From assembly GCA_024234075.1 (NCBI GenBank), contig JACKOV010000003.1, forward strand, positions 62,001 through 126,000: a DNA stretch of 64,000 nucleotides, in the 5' to 3' direction. Origin of the DNA: Nevskiaceae bacterium (GTDB lineage Bacteria > Pseudomonadota > Gammaproteobacteria > Steroidobacterales > Steroidobacteraceae). Both the position numbers and the translations under genes were made by a program. Every line of letters starts with the position of its first letter. Position 1 is the stretch's first letter. Shown here in pieces: positions 25,883 to 34,301 of the stretch. The notes beneath the pieces are model-generated. The model had not been told where the DNA came from. It saw only the letters and a program-made list of their open reading frames with translations, and made no database searches.

Positions 25883-26976
25883 GCGAAACGATGGCGCAGT
25901 GGGTCGGGCCGGCGCTGATTGCCTGGCACGCACGCAGCGGCCGGCACGACCTGCCGTGGCAGTCCGACCGCACGCCGTACCGCGTCTGGATCTCCGAGAT
26001 CATGCTGCAGCAGACCCAGGTCGCGACCGTGATTCCCTACTTCGAACGCTTCATGGCGCGCTTTCCGGAGGTGCGCACGCTGGCCGACGCGCCCCTCGAC
26101 GAGGTGCTGCATCTGTGGACCGGGCTCGGCTACTACGCGCGGGCCCGCAACCTGCATCGCGCCGCGCAGCAGATCCGCGACCAGCATGACGGCGAGTTTC
26201 CGCGCCGCTTCGATGCCGTCGCCGCCTTGCCGGGGATCGGTCGTTCGACGGCCGGTGCGATCCTCGCGCTGTCGAGCGGCGCACGTCATGCGATCCTCGA
26301 CGGCAACGTCAAGCGTGTGCTGGCGCGGTTTTTCGGGATCGAAGGCAGTCCCGCGGAGCGGGCCGTCGAGCAGCGTCTCTGGAGCCTGGCGGAGGCGTGC
26401 ACACCGGCCGTGGCGGTCGATATCTACACGCAGGCGATCATGGACCTCGGCGCGACCCTGTGCACGCGGCGGCGTCCGGCCTGCGTGCCCTGCCCGCTGA
26501 CGGCGCATTGCCGCGCGCGATGCGACGGCCGGCAGCACGACATTCCGGCGCCCAAGGCGCGCCCTTCGGCGGCCGCGCGGGCCCGCAAGGCGCGGCGTGC
26601 CTGGATGGTGGTGGCGATCGACGGCGCCGGTGCGACGTTTCTCGAGCGCCGGCCGGAACAGGGGATCTGGGGCGGCCTGTGGTGCCTGCCGGAGTTCGCC
26701 AGCGAAGCGGCGGCGCGCAGTTACGTGCAGCAGCGGTTCCGGCAGCCACGGCAGTTGCGCGCGTTGCCGTCGCTGCAGCATGCCTTCACGCACTTCGATC
26801 TCGAGATCCTGCCGCTGCTCGCCGAATGCGAGGGGCCGGCGCAAGCTGCGCTCATGGAGCCGGGACTCACCCTCTGGTATAACCCGCGCGAGTCCGCTAC
26901 CGGCCGGGCACGGATCGGCCTGCCGGCGCCGGTCAAGGAACTCCTCGAAACACTCAGGCAACGGATGGAATCATGA
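25879..26976 (+). CDS. mutY: A/G-specific adenine DNA glycosylase MutY
   Basis: A 365-residue base-excision repair enzyme that removes adenine mispaired with 8-oxoguanine. Visible: SEIMLQQTQVATVIPYFERF, the helix-hairpin-helix LPGIGRSTAGAIL, the catalytic-Asp region AILDGNVKRVLAR, and the Fe-S ligands in CTRRRPACVPCPLTAHC (C-x7-C-x2-C-x4-C as read). A NUDIX-like C-terminal domain (about 235-360, LERRPEQGIWGGLWCLPEF) recognises 8-oxoG. The start GTG 25879 overlaps the AsmA stop; ATG 25891 is an alternative. The stop overlaps the yggX start. Confidence 0.95.
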   Translation: MSETMAQWVGPALIAWHARSGRHDLPWQSDRTPYRVWISEIMLQQTQVATVIPYFERFMARFPEVRTLADAPLDEVLHLWTGLGYYARARNLHRAAQQIRDQHDGEFPRRFDAVAALPGIGRSTAGAILALSSGARHAILDGNVKRVLARFFGIEGSPAERAVEQRLWSLAEACTPAVAVDIYTQAIMDLGATLCTRRRPACVPCPLTAHCRARCDGRQHDIPAPKARPSAAARARKARRAWMVVAIDGAGATFLERRPEQGIWGGLWCLPEFASEAAARSYVQQRFRQPRQLRALPSLQHAFTHFDLEILPLLAECEGPAQAALMEPGLTLWYNPRESATGRARIGLPAPVKELLETLRQRMES

Positions 26977-27260
26977 ACGCCGCCCCACCCCGCATGGTCG
27001 ATTGCGTGCTGCTCAAGCGCCGCGCGCCGGGACTCGATCGCCTGCCGTATCCGGGCGAGCTCGGGCAGCGCATCTGGAAGCAGGTGTCGAAGGAAGCCTG
27101 GCAGCGCTGGGTCGCGCATCAGACGATGTTGATCAACGAATATCGCCTGGTGCCGATCGAGCCCAAGGCGCGCAAGTTTCTCGAGGGAGAGATGGAAAAA
27201 TTCTTCTTCGGCGCCGGCGCCAGCACGATCGACAACTACGTCGAGCCGCCGTCGAAATAG
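26973..27260 (+). CDS. yggX: Fe(2+)-trafficking protein YggX
   Basis: A 95-residue small cytosolic protein that protects Fe-S clusters from oxidation. It matches YggX in YPGELGQRIWKQVSKEAW and HQTMLINEYRL, and the usual N-terminal cysteine is in VDCVLLKR. It overlaps mutY by 4 bp (ATGA); mutY-yggX is a conserved pair in gammaproteobacteria, and MutY carries an Fe-S cluster. The N-terminus has seven extra residues; M8 (MVDCVLL) is an alternative start. Confidence 0.95.
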   Translation: MNAAPPRMVDCVLLKRRAPGLDRLPYPGELGQRIWKQVSKEAWQRWVAHQTMLINEYRLVPIEPKARKFLEGEMEKFFFGAGASTIDNYVEPPSK

Positions 27261-27280
27261 CGCGGCGGGTTCCGCCGGCG

Positions 27281-27562
27281 TCAGTCGGGACCGATCAACT
27301 GTTCGAGCTCGAGGCGGATGCTGCGCGCCAGCAGCCCCGCGGAACCGTCGGTCTGGCCGTTGCGCACGGCCTGCACGTGTTCGAGCAGGAGCTGGTTGAT
27401 CAGCGTCGTATAGCGCTGGCCGTTGCCGGCATCGGCCGCCAGCTTCTTGAAATACTGGACGACTTCGTCGTCGAGCTGCATCGCGACGCGGCGCAGCCGT
27501 CGGCTCGCGGGACGCGCCGGGCCCGGCGTGGTTTTACTACCTGGTTGCGACGATCCAGCCAC
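27281..27562 (-). CDS. BrnA-like (CopG/RHH) antitoxin family protein
   Basis: A 93-residue protein read from GTG 27562. The core RRVAMQLDDEVVQYFKKLA, then NGQRYTTLINQLLLEHV fits the BrnA / ribbon-helix-helix antitoxin family (hydrophilic lead, LDDEVVxYFK, then YxTLINxxL). The N-terminal 20 residues are low in structure and Gly/Ser/Pro-rich. The C-terminus, about 25 residues after the helix, is longer than usual. No BrnT-type toxin reading frame is seen on either side, so it is an orphan. The start is uncertain. It is convergent with yggX and follows the VOC gene by 38 bp. Confidence 0.6.
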   Translation of the reverse strand: MAGSSQPGSKTTPGPARPASRRLRRVAMQLDDEVVQYFKKLAADAGNGQRYTTLINQLLLEHVQAVRNGQTDGSAGLLARSIRLELEQLIGPD

Positions 27563-27600
27563 GCTTCGACTATGGGCGTCGCTTGCGCACGCCGCAACTG

Positions 27601-28617
27601 TTACTCGTTGGCGACATGCGGGTCGTGGCGGGGCGGGTGTGCAGGCGCTGTTTCCACCAGCCAGTGCCAGACACCGTGCGGCGCGACCACGACGGCATTG
27701 CGGCCGGGGCCGAGCGCGCGGGTGCCGCCGGCCGCGGTCGGCGGCACGCGGATCGACAGCCGGTGCGCGGCGCAGCGCTCGAGCAGCGCGTCGAGCCCGC
27801 TGACGTCGAGCCGCACGCCGACCAGGCCGCGATGCGGCGGCTGCGCACGTTCGCACAGCGAGGCGAACGAGCCGGCGGGCAGGCCGTAGTGGATGATGCC
27901 GAGCATCACGTCCTCGACGACCCGGCCGTAGTTGTTGGCGCGGATCCGCGTCGTTTGCGAGAGGCCGACCATCTTCGAGAACGAATCGCTCTCGAACTCG
28001 TAGCGCAGGCCCATCGGCACGCCGAGCACGTCTTCGTAGAACGCCCGCACCGGCTCGAAATCGCTGACCGGTGCCGAGGTGCTCTGCATTTCGCTGAACA
28101 GTTTGTCGGTCACGGTGACGAACTGTTGCAGCGGCCGGTTCAAGGGCTCGATCACTGCGACCATCACGCCGTCCGGGCCGCGCAGATGCGCCTCGACGAA
28201 GCGGCCGCCGTCGGGCAGTTGCAGATCGGCGCCTTCGCTGACGAATTCGAAGCCGGCGGCCTTGAGGCGGGCGATCGCGGCCGGCCGGTCGGTGGTGAAG
28301 AAGTCGATCATCTTCATCGCATCGCAGGCATAGCCGACGCCGCCGACCCGGATCACGGTCGGATCCGGTGGATCGAACTCGACCACCCAGGCACCGATCC
28401 GGCTGCCGGGGAGTTCGTACAGCGCCGCCTGGGCCCGGCGCCCGTCGAGGCCGAACACGGCGGCCACCTGGGTTGTGGACAGCGCTTCCTCGGCCACGGC
28501 GGCATGGCCGAGCACGTCGACGAACAGGCGGCGCTGGCGCGCGAATTCCGTGGTCACGATCACCGGTCCGCGGATGGCGGTCACCCGTCCTGCTGCGGTT
28601 GCCGTCGCTGGGGCCAT
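27601..28617 (-). CDS. VOC-family dioxygenase-like protein (HPPD-related)
   Basis: A 338-residue protein with two vicinal-oxygen-chelate domains. The N-terminal half (about 10-150) includes GVGYACDAMKMIDFF; the second (about 175-320) contains DFEPVRAFYEDVLGVPMG and ends GRNAVVVAPHGVWHWLVE. The general shape resembles glyoxalase/bleomycin-resistance and extradiol or 4-hydroxyphenylpyruvate dioxygenases. I cannot place all metal ligands with certainty. ATG 28617 has GAGGA upstream. It faces away from tRNA-Phe; the 218 bp between them hold no further gene that I can support. Confidence 0.65.
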   Translation of the reverse strand: MAPATATAAGRVTAIRGPVIVTTEFARQRRLFVDVLGHAAVAEEALSTTQVAAVFGLDGRRAQAALYELPGSRIGAWVVEFDPPDPTVIRVGGVGYACDAMKMIDFFTTDRPAAIARLKAAGFEFVSEGADLQLPDGGRFVEAHLRGPDGVMVAVIEPLNRPLQQFVTVTDKLFSEMQSTSAPVSDFEPVRAFYEDVLGVPMGLRYEFESDSFSKMVGLSQTTRIRANNYGRVVEDVMLGIIHYGLPAGSFASLCERAQPPHRGLVGVRLDVSGLDALLERCAAHRLSIRVPPTAAGGTRALGPGRNAVVVAPHGVWHWLVETAPAHPPRHDPHVANE

Positions 28618-28835
28618 GCGGGTTCCTCGTCGTCGTTGCCGTTCGGGTTCCAGGTTCCGGCCGAGTATGCCCCGGGCCGGCCGCTCGAGGCGGAAATCGC
28701 ACCGGCGGCTTCGTGCCGTGAAAACACTACGTCGATCAGGTACTTGTGCCCGGGTGTGCTTGACGGCTCCCATCCCGCCCGGTCTAATACGCGGCCCACG
28801 AGAATCCGATGCCGCACGGCATCCGGACCTGCCCT

Positions 28836-28911
<76 letters not shown>

Positions 28912-28919
28912 AAACATCA

Positions 28920-28948
28920 CGCCCAACCCATCTCGGTTGGGCGTTTTT
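28920..28948 (+). terminator. Rho-independent terminator after tRNA-Phe
   Basis: A 9-bp perfect stem, CGCCCAACC (28920-28928) with GGTTGGGCG (28935-28943), loop CATCTC, followed by TTTTT. It lies 8 bp past the CCA end and surely ends the tRNA transcript. Confidence 0.93.
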
Positions 28949-29174
28949 GTTTGCGCTTTCCCCAAGCCGCGCGGGGCTCGAGGCCGTTCTGCGTGTGCCA
29001 GCCGTGCCGGGCATGGGTGGTGCAACTTGCCCAGTTCGCCCCTGTAGCGCCCTATCTTCTCTCGAAACCTGTGCCAACTTCTTCGCCGTGGCACACGCAC
29101 ATTACCTTGCGCGTCAGCCACTTACGCGCGTGTCGTCGCCATGGGTTGTCCGGCCAACTTGGAGTAGCAGTGCG

Positions 29175-30095
29175 CTACGCCAACGCCACTGCCGCACACG
29201 GCATCGCATACAGCCCCGCGCATTGCTGCGTGACCACGAACGCACCGTAGGCCGCAAGTCGCGCCTGATGCAGCGGGTTGTCCTTGTCTTTCGCTTTGAT
29301 TTTGAACAGGTCGATGGGCTTGTCGCTCTTCTGGCCGGCGCGCTGCATGATCCTTTCGCCGTCCATCTCGATGCCCTTGAACGACCACAGCGCCTCGAAC
29401 ACCTTGGCCTGGCCTTGGGTGAACTGGATCGGCGCATCGCTGTGTTGGGCAGCATCGCCCACCTGAAGTCCGCCGAGAACGGTCCGTTCACCGGCGAGGC
29501 CGGATCGGCCACTGTTGGCACTGCAGACTGCACCGAAGAGATAAGCGTGATCGCACCGCCGTAGAACGTAAAGCGTTCTTCCAGCACCAGCCACTCCACG
29601 CCTGCGCTGAAGGGCGTCCGGGTACAGCCAGCGGTTGCCGTTGGGGCCGCGCTTGTTCGACGAACGCTTCTCGTCGATGCGTTTGGAGAACACACCGAAC
29701 TCCTCCCACAGATACTGCGACAGCAGCGGATACAAGGCGTGCTCGTCGACCTTCGATGCGCTCGCATCCGCTGCCGACGTCGTTCCTGCGCTTTCGACTG
29801 CTGCCACCTCTGCACTGTCCGTCCGCTCCGAGTAGTAGTACTTGCGCGGCCGTCCTTCGGTCGTTTTCAACTCCAGGTGACGTTTTTGCAAGACGGGGCG
29901 CTGCGAGCTGATCTCGGCGACCAACTGCTGCACCAGCTCGGCATCGTTGGTGATGAACTTGCTGCTTGCCTTCTTTACCTGACACTCGGCCGGGAACGTG
30001 GCGAACACCCACTCGGCGATCTGCCTTGCGGTGAACTTCTCCTCGGGCCGATCCTTCAAGTAGGCAATCAGAACTTTCGCCAGATTCAATGCCAT
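29175..30095 (-). pseudogene. Broken COG2958-type gene fused to an unrelated 3' fragment
   Basis: Residues 1-160 match the start of the COG2958 family often found beside restriction loci: LAKVLIAYLKDRPEEKFTAR, SSQRPVLQKRH, TTEGRPRKYYYSERTDSAE, LYPLLSQYLWEEFGVFSKRI and RGPNGNRWLYPD. After WLYPD (about 29615) family similarity stops and the sequence becomes Arg/Gly-rich and unconvincing for about 60 residues. A new well-formed segment begins at FTQGQAKVFEALWSFKG and runs to LYAMPCAAVALA. It looks like the tail of another small protein. The whole is therefore a chimera made by deletion or insertion; the N-terminal part probably folds, the rest is doubtful. It is last in the hsd operon, 22 bp after hsdR. 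Confidence 0.65.
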
Positions 30096-30117
30096 TGCAT
30101 CACGCCTCGGATGTCAC

Positions 30118-33100
30118 TCACGCCGGAGCGTCGGGCTGCGGCCGCGCTGGCGGCGTTGCACCGGGGCGATAGGTGGAGTCGAACACCATGTCCGCCAGCC
30201 AGCGTTTGAAATTCTGGTTATCACTGAACTGCTTGAACAGTTCGGTGTGGTCGTCCAGCAGCTCCAGCACCACGCGGCCCAGCGCCCGGTCGTGCTCCAG
30301 CCGCGCGTTCTGCTTGCCGGAGTTGGCCTGTGCGTTCTGATACGCCTTGTCCTGCGCCACGCGCGCGGGGATTTCTTCGGTGATGACCTTTTTGATCTTG
30401 TCCGCGTCGTGCCACTCAATGTTGCCGAACAGGTCATTGAACTGTTTGATCACGTTCGAGAGCCTGTCCAAGTCCGGCTCGCCACTGCCACCGCCACCAC
30501 CGGGCGGCGGCGGTTCGACCAAGGCATCCGCGTCGTCCAGCGCCATCTTCATCGCCGCCTGCGCCTGCGCACGGTAGCTGCCCATGTCGATGGCTTCCAG
30601 CACGCCTTTGGAGAGGTCTTCCTCCTTCGGCGCGGGCAGCTTCGGCGTCAGGAAATTCAGGAAGATCGACAGCTTCTCCCATGCCGGATGCCCGTAGGGA
30701 AGGATCGCTGAGAGGAAGCCGTAGCTGCGGACGAACGCCTTGGCCTTGCCTTTGAACTTGACCTGTTCGTCCTCGCCGAGCTTGCTGACGTACTCGGCCA
30801 CGCACACATCGAGAATGGGGTCGAGCTTTTCGCGGTCGGCTCCGGACAGATACAGCGCCACCAAGTCGTCCACTTGGCTGCCGCTGTAAACCTGCTGCGC
30901 GTCCAGCTCGCCCTTGAGGTCGTGCAACTTGTTCGGGTCGGTTTCGCCGTCCTGAATCGTCGCGCGGTAGTACTCCTGAAACGCCGCCTTCACCGCTTCG
31001 GCGTTGTCGGCGAAGTCGAGAACGAAGGTGTCCGCCTTCTGCGGGTGCGCCCGGTTCAAACGCGACAAGGTCTGCACCGCCAGTACGCCCGCCAGCGGCT
31101 TGTCCACGTACATGGTGTGCAGCAAGGGTTCGTCGAAGCCGGTGACGAACTTGTTGGCAACGATCAGGAATCGATAGGGGTCGAGCTTGAGCTTGGCCGG
31201 AATGTCCTTGCTTGGAAAGCCGTTGAGGTCTGCCTCGGTCTTCTTCTGACCACCGATCTCGAAGTCTCCCGAATACGCAACGATGGCCTTGTACGGACTC
31301 TTGATCTCGGCAAGGTAGGCCGACACCTCGCGGAAGTAGTCGATGGCGCGCGCGATGCCGTTGCAGACGATCATCGCCCGCGCCTTGCCGCCGACCTTCT
31401 TCGCGCCGATCACCTGCGCGGTGAAGTGATCGACCATGATCTCCGCCTTGCGGCGAATGGCCTTGTCGTGCGACTCGACGTAGCGCCGGATTTTCTTCAG
31501 CGCCTTCAGCTTGTCCACTTGCGGATCGTCTTCTATGGTCTTGGCGACGTGGTAGAAGCTGTCCACCGGCGTGTAGTTGGCGATCACGTCGAGGATGAAG
31601 CCCTCTTGTATCGCCTGCTTGGTGGTGTAGGTCAGTTCCTCTGGTGAGCGGAACTGCACCTTGTCGCCCACCGTCACCCGTTCGCCGAACAACTCCAGCG
31701 TCCTGGTCTTTGGCGTGGCGGTGAAGGCGAAGTAGCTGGCGTTGGCCAGCAGCTTGCGCGATGCAATGCGCTTTTCGATTTCCGCATTCACCGCATCCTG
31801 CGTGGAGTCTTCCTCGAACGCTTCCTCGTCGGTCTTGCCGCCGACCGAACCACCCACTGAGCCACCAAGGGCCTGATGCATCTTGGCCGTGGTCTTGCCG
31901 CCCTGGCTGGAATGGGCCTCGTCGATCAGCAGCGCGAACTTCCGGTCGCCCAAGTCGCCCAGCTCGTCGAGGATGAAGGGGAACTTCTGCACCGTGGTGA
32001 CGATGATCTTCTTGCCCCGGCGCAGGAAGTCGCGCAGCTCTTGCGCGTTGTCCGAATGGCCGAGGATCGAGGCCACATGGTCGTAGCCCTTGATGGTCTT
32101 GTGGATCTGGGTGTCCAGCGCACGCCGGTCGGTGATGACGATGACCGAATCGAACTGCGCCTGCGTGGCATCCGCCGCCGTCTTCAGCTCCACCAACTGG
32201 TGTGCCAGCCATGCAATGGTGTTGCTCTTGCCGCTGCCCGCAGAGTGCTGGATCAGGTAGCGCTGGCCCACACCGTCGGCGCGCGAACGGCGCAGCAGGG
32301 CGCGTACTGTGCGCAACTGGTGAAAGCGCGGAAACACCGGCTTGCGGGTCTTGCGCCGCCTGCCGCTGGCGTCTTCCTCCTCGTCCTCCACCACCTGTGC
32401 GTAGTTCTCGATGATGTTCGCCAGCGACTCCTTCGCCAGCACCTGCTTCCACAGGTAGTCGGTCTTGATGCCGTTGGGGTTCGGCGGATTGCCCGCACCG
32501 CTGTTCCAGCCCTGGTTGAAAGGCAGGAACCACGAGGCCTTGCCCTTGAGCTCGGTGCAGAACGCCACCTCCGCATCGTCGACCGCCATGTGCGCCACGC
32601 AGCGACCGGACTGGAACAGCAACTCCTTCGGATCGCGCGTGGTCTGGTACTGGACGATGGCATCGGCCACCGTCTGCCTGGTCAGCGAATTTTTCAACTC
32701 GAAGGTCAACACCGGCAGGCCGTTGATGAAGACCACCAAGTCCAGTTCGTTGCCGGAGTCGTTGCTGTAGCGCACCTGCCGGGTGACGCTGAAGATGTTC
32801 TTGGCGAAGGCTTCGCTGGTAGCGGCGTTGCCCGGCGTGGGCAGCAGCTTGTAGAGATCGACCGTCACCGGCCCGTGGCTCACGCCACGGCGCAAACAGT
32901 CCACCACGCCGCGCTTGGCGATCTCGCCTTGCAGGCGGTGCAGAAACTGCGTGCGCTGGATGCCCTCGCTGGCCAGATTCAGCGCTTCTACCGCCCTGGG
33001 CTGTGTGGCTTGCAAGAACTCCAGCAGCTTCGCCACATCCAGCGCCACGTCGCGGTTGTAGTCACTCGCCCGGCCCAGCACGTAGCCAGCCGGCCCGTAC

Positions 33101-33216
33101 ACCGACACCGGCTCCTGCACGGTGTTGGGTGCAACGGGCGGGTGTTCGCTGATGCCCGCCAGATGGCGCACGATCAGCCGTTCCAGGCCCAATTCGCTGG
33201 TGTCGGTCGGCTTCAT
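30118..33216 (-). CDS. hsdR: Type I restriction enzyme R subunit
   Basis: A 1032-residue motor and nuclease subunit. The N-terminal PD-(D/E)XK nuclease has D159 in NELDLVVF and E173-x-K175 in TFELKN, followed by the Q-x-x-x-Y-type helix QTVADAIVQY. The SF2 translocase has Walker A HSAGSGKS (324-331), VIVITDRRALD, DEAH (432-435) and the later motif VQTLSRLNRAHP. A Gly-rich break (PPPPGGGGGSGEPD) precedes the C-terminal domain that docks to the methylase. All key residues are present, so it should be active. The start overlaps the stop of the DUF1016 gene by 4 bp. Confidence 0.95.
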   Translation of the reverse strand: MKPTDTSELGLERLIVRHLAGISEHPPVAPNTVQEPVSVYGPAGYVLGRASDYNRDVALDVAKLLEFLQATQPRAVEALNLASEGIQRTQFLHRLQGEIAKRGVVDCLRRGVSHGPVTVDLYKLLPTPGNAATSEAFAKNIFSVTRQVRYSNDSGNELDLVVFINGLPVLTFELKNSLTRQTVADAIVQYQTTRDPKELLFQSGRCVAHMAVDDAEVAFCTELKGKASWFLPFNQGWNSGAGNPPNPNGIKTDYLWKQVLAKESLANIIENYAQVVEDEEEDASGRRRKTRKPVFPRFHQLRTVRALLRRSRADGVGQRYLIQHSAGSGKSNTIAWLAHQLVELKTAADATQAQFDSVIVITDRRALDTQIHKTIKGYDHVASILGHSDNAQELRDFLRRGKKIIVTTVQKFPFILDELGDLGDRKFALLIDEAHSSQGGKTTAKMHQALGGSVGGSVGGKTDEEAFEEDSTQDAVNAEIEKRIASRKLLANASYFAFTATPKTRTLELFGERVTVGDKVQFRSPEELTYTTKQAIQEGFILDVIANYTPVDSFYHVAKTIEDDPQVDKLKALKKIRRYVESHDKAIRRKAEIMVDHFTAQVIGAKKVGGKARAMIVCNGIARAIDYFREVSAYLAEIKSPYKAIVAYSGDFEIGGQKKTEADLNGFPSKDIPAKLKLDPYRFLIVANKFVTGFDEPLLHTMYVDKPLAGVLAVQTLSRLNRAHPQKADTFVLDFADNAEAVKAAFQEYYRATIQDGETDPNKLHDLKGELDAQQVYSGSQVDDLVALYLSGADREKLDPILDVCVAEYVSKLGEDEQVKFKGKAKAFVRSYGFLSAILPYGHPAWEKLSIFLNFLTPKLPAPKEEDLSKGVLEAIDMGSYRAQAQAAMKMALDDADALVEPPPPGGGGGSGEPDLDRLSNVIKQFNDLFGNIEWHDADKIKKVITEEIPARVAQDKAYQNAQANSGKQNARLEHDRALGRVVLELLDDHTELFKQFSDNQNFKRWLADMVFDSTYRPGATPPARPQPDAPA

Positions 33217-34301
33217 GCATCGTCCCCCATTTTTTCTACACCAACTTGTAAGCCCGGCTTACCGGTTGCCTGCTCTGCCAATTCGCTTTCCAGTTCCTCC
33301 ACCGTCGGCAGGCTGCTTGCCAGAGTTTGCGGCAACGAACGCACTAACTGGTATTCGGCCACGCCGATGGGTTTGTCCATGCCCGAGAGTGCGTATTCGG
33401 CAATCAGTCGGCTCTGCGTTTTGCACAGCAACAACCCGATGGTCGGTTGGTCGTCCTGCGCCTTGACCTGCCTGTCCACCGCCGTCAGGTAGAAGTTCAA
33501 CTGCCCCGCGTGCTCGGGCTTGAAGGCGGTGGCCTTGAGCTCTACCACCACATAGCACTTGAGCCGCGTGTGATAGAACAGCAGGTCGATGAAGAACTCG
33601 CTGCCGTCCACCTCCAGCCGGTATTGGCGGCCAACAAAGGCAAAGCCGCTGCCCAGTTCCAGCAGAAACCGGGTGATGTGCCGCACCAGCGCGTTCTCGA
33701 TTTCGCGTTCGTGTGCGTCATCGCCCAGTCCCAGAAAGTCGAACAGGTAAGGGTCCTTCAGCGTTTCATGCGCCAGCTCTGAATGGGACGCGGGCAGACG
33801 CGTTTCAAAATTGGTGATGGCCTGCCCCTGCCGCTCCATCAGGCGGTTGCGGATCTGCACCTCCAGCGTGGCGCGTGACCAGCCGCCCGCAATGGCCTGC
33901 TGGGCATACCAGGCGCGGGTTTCGGCGGTTGGCAGCTTGGTCAGCAGGGTCACGATGTGGAACCAGGGTAATTGGGCAGCAGGCTGCTGCCCAAATGCTT
34001 GGCCGGGGCAGTGCTCGGCGAAATAGCGCATGTATTTCAGGTTTCGGGGTGAAAAGCCCTTCATCTCGGGAAAGGCTGCACGCAGATCGCTGGCCAGCCG
34101 ATCCAGCACCTTGTCACCCCACTGGGCGGATTGCTGGCGCTGCAAAAGCTCATGGCCGATCTGCCAATACAGCTGCACCAGCTCGGCATTGGCCGCCAGC
34201 ACCGCCCGCTGGCGAGCCGCGACCACGCGGGCTTTGATGTCGGACAACCAGTCCGCGTAGCCGGCGGGGGCGCGCATTGGAGCATCAGTTTTCTTCGCCA
34301 T
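33213..34301 (-). CDS. YhcG/DUF1016 PD-(D/E)XK nuclease-like protein
   Basis: A 362-residue protein of the YhcG (DUF1016) family. The N-terminal helical domain (about 20-150) includes ANAELVQLYWQIGHELLQRQ and GFSPRNLKYMRYFAE. The C-terminal nuclease-like domain has the acid in EFFIDLLFYH and the E-x-K in VVVELKATAFKPEHAGQLN. The family is found in many defence islands and type I loci; its exact job is not settled. It lies between hsdS and hsdR. ATG 34301 is chosen because GAGGAGG lies six bases upstream; it still overlaps the hsdS end by 17 bp. Confidence 0.88.
   Translation of the reverse strand: MAKKTDAPMRAPAGYADWLSDIKARVVAARQRAVLAANAELVQLYWQIGHELLQRQQSAQWGDKVLDRLASDLRAAFPEMKGFSPRNLKYMRYFAEHCPGQAFGQQPAAQLPWFHIVTLLTKLPTAETRAWYAQQAIAGGWSRATLEVQIRNRLMERQGQAITNFETRLPASHSELAHETLKDPYLFDFLGLGDDAHEREIENALVRHITRFLLELGSGFAFVGRQYRLEVDGSEFFIDLLFYHTRLKCYVVVELKATAFKPEHAGQLNFYLTAVDRQVKAQDDQPTIGLLLCKTQSRLIAEYALSGMDKPIGVAEYQLVRSLPQTLASSLPTVEELESELAEQATGKPGLQVGVEKMGDDA

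Noticed and set aside
30434..32533. 699-codon minus-strand open frame inside hsdR
   Set aside because: Alternative frame of hsdR with no domain; the hsdR frame contains all helicase and nuclease motifs.
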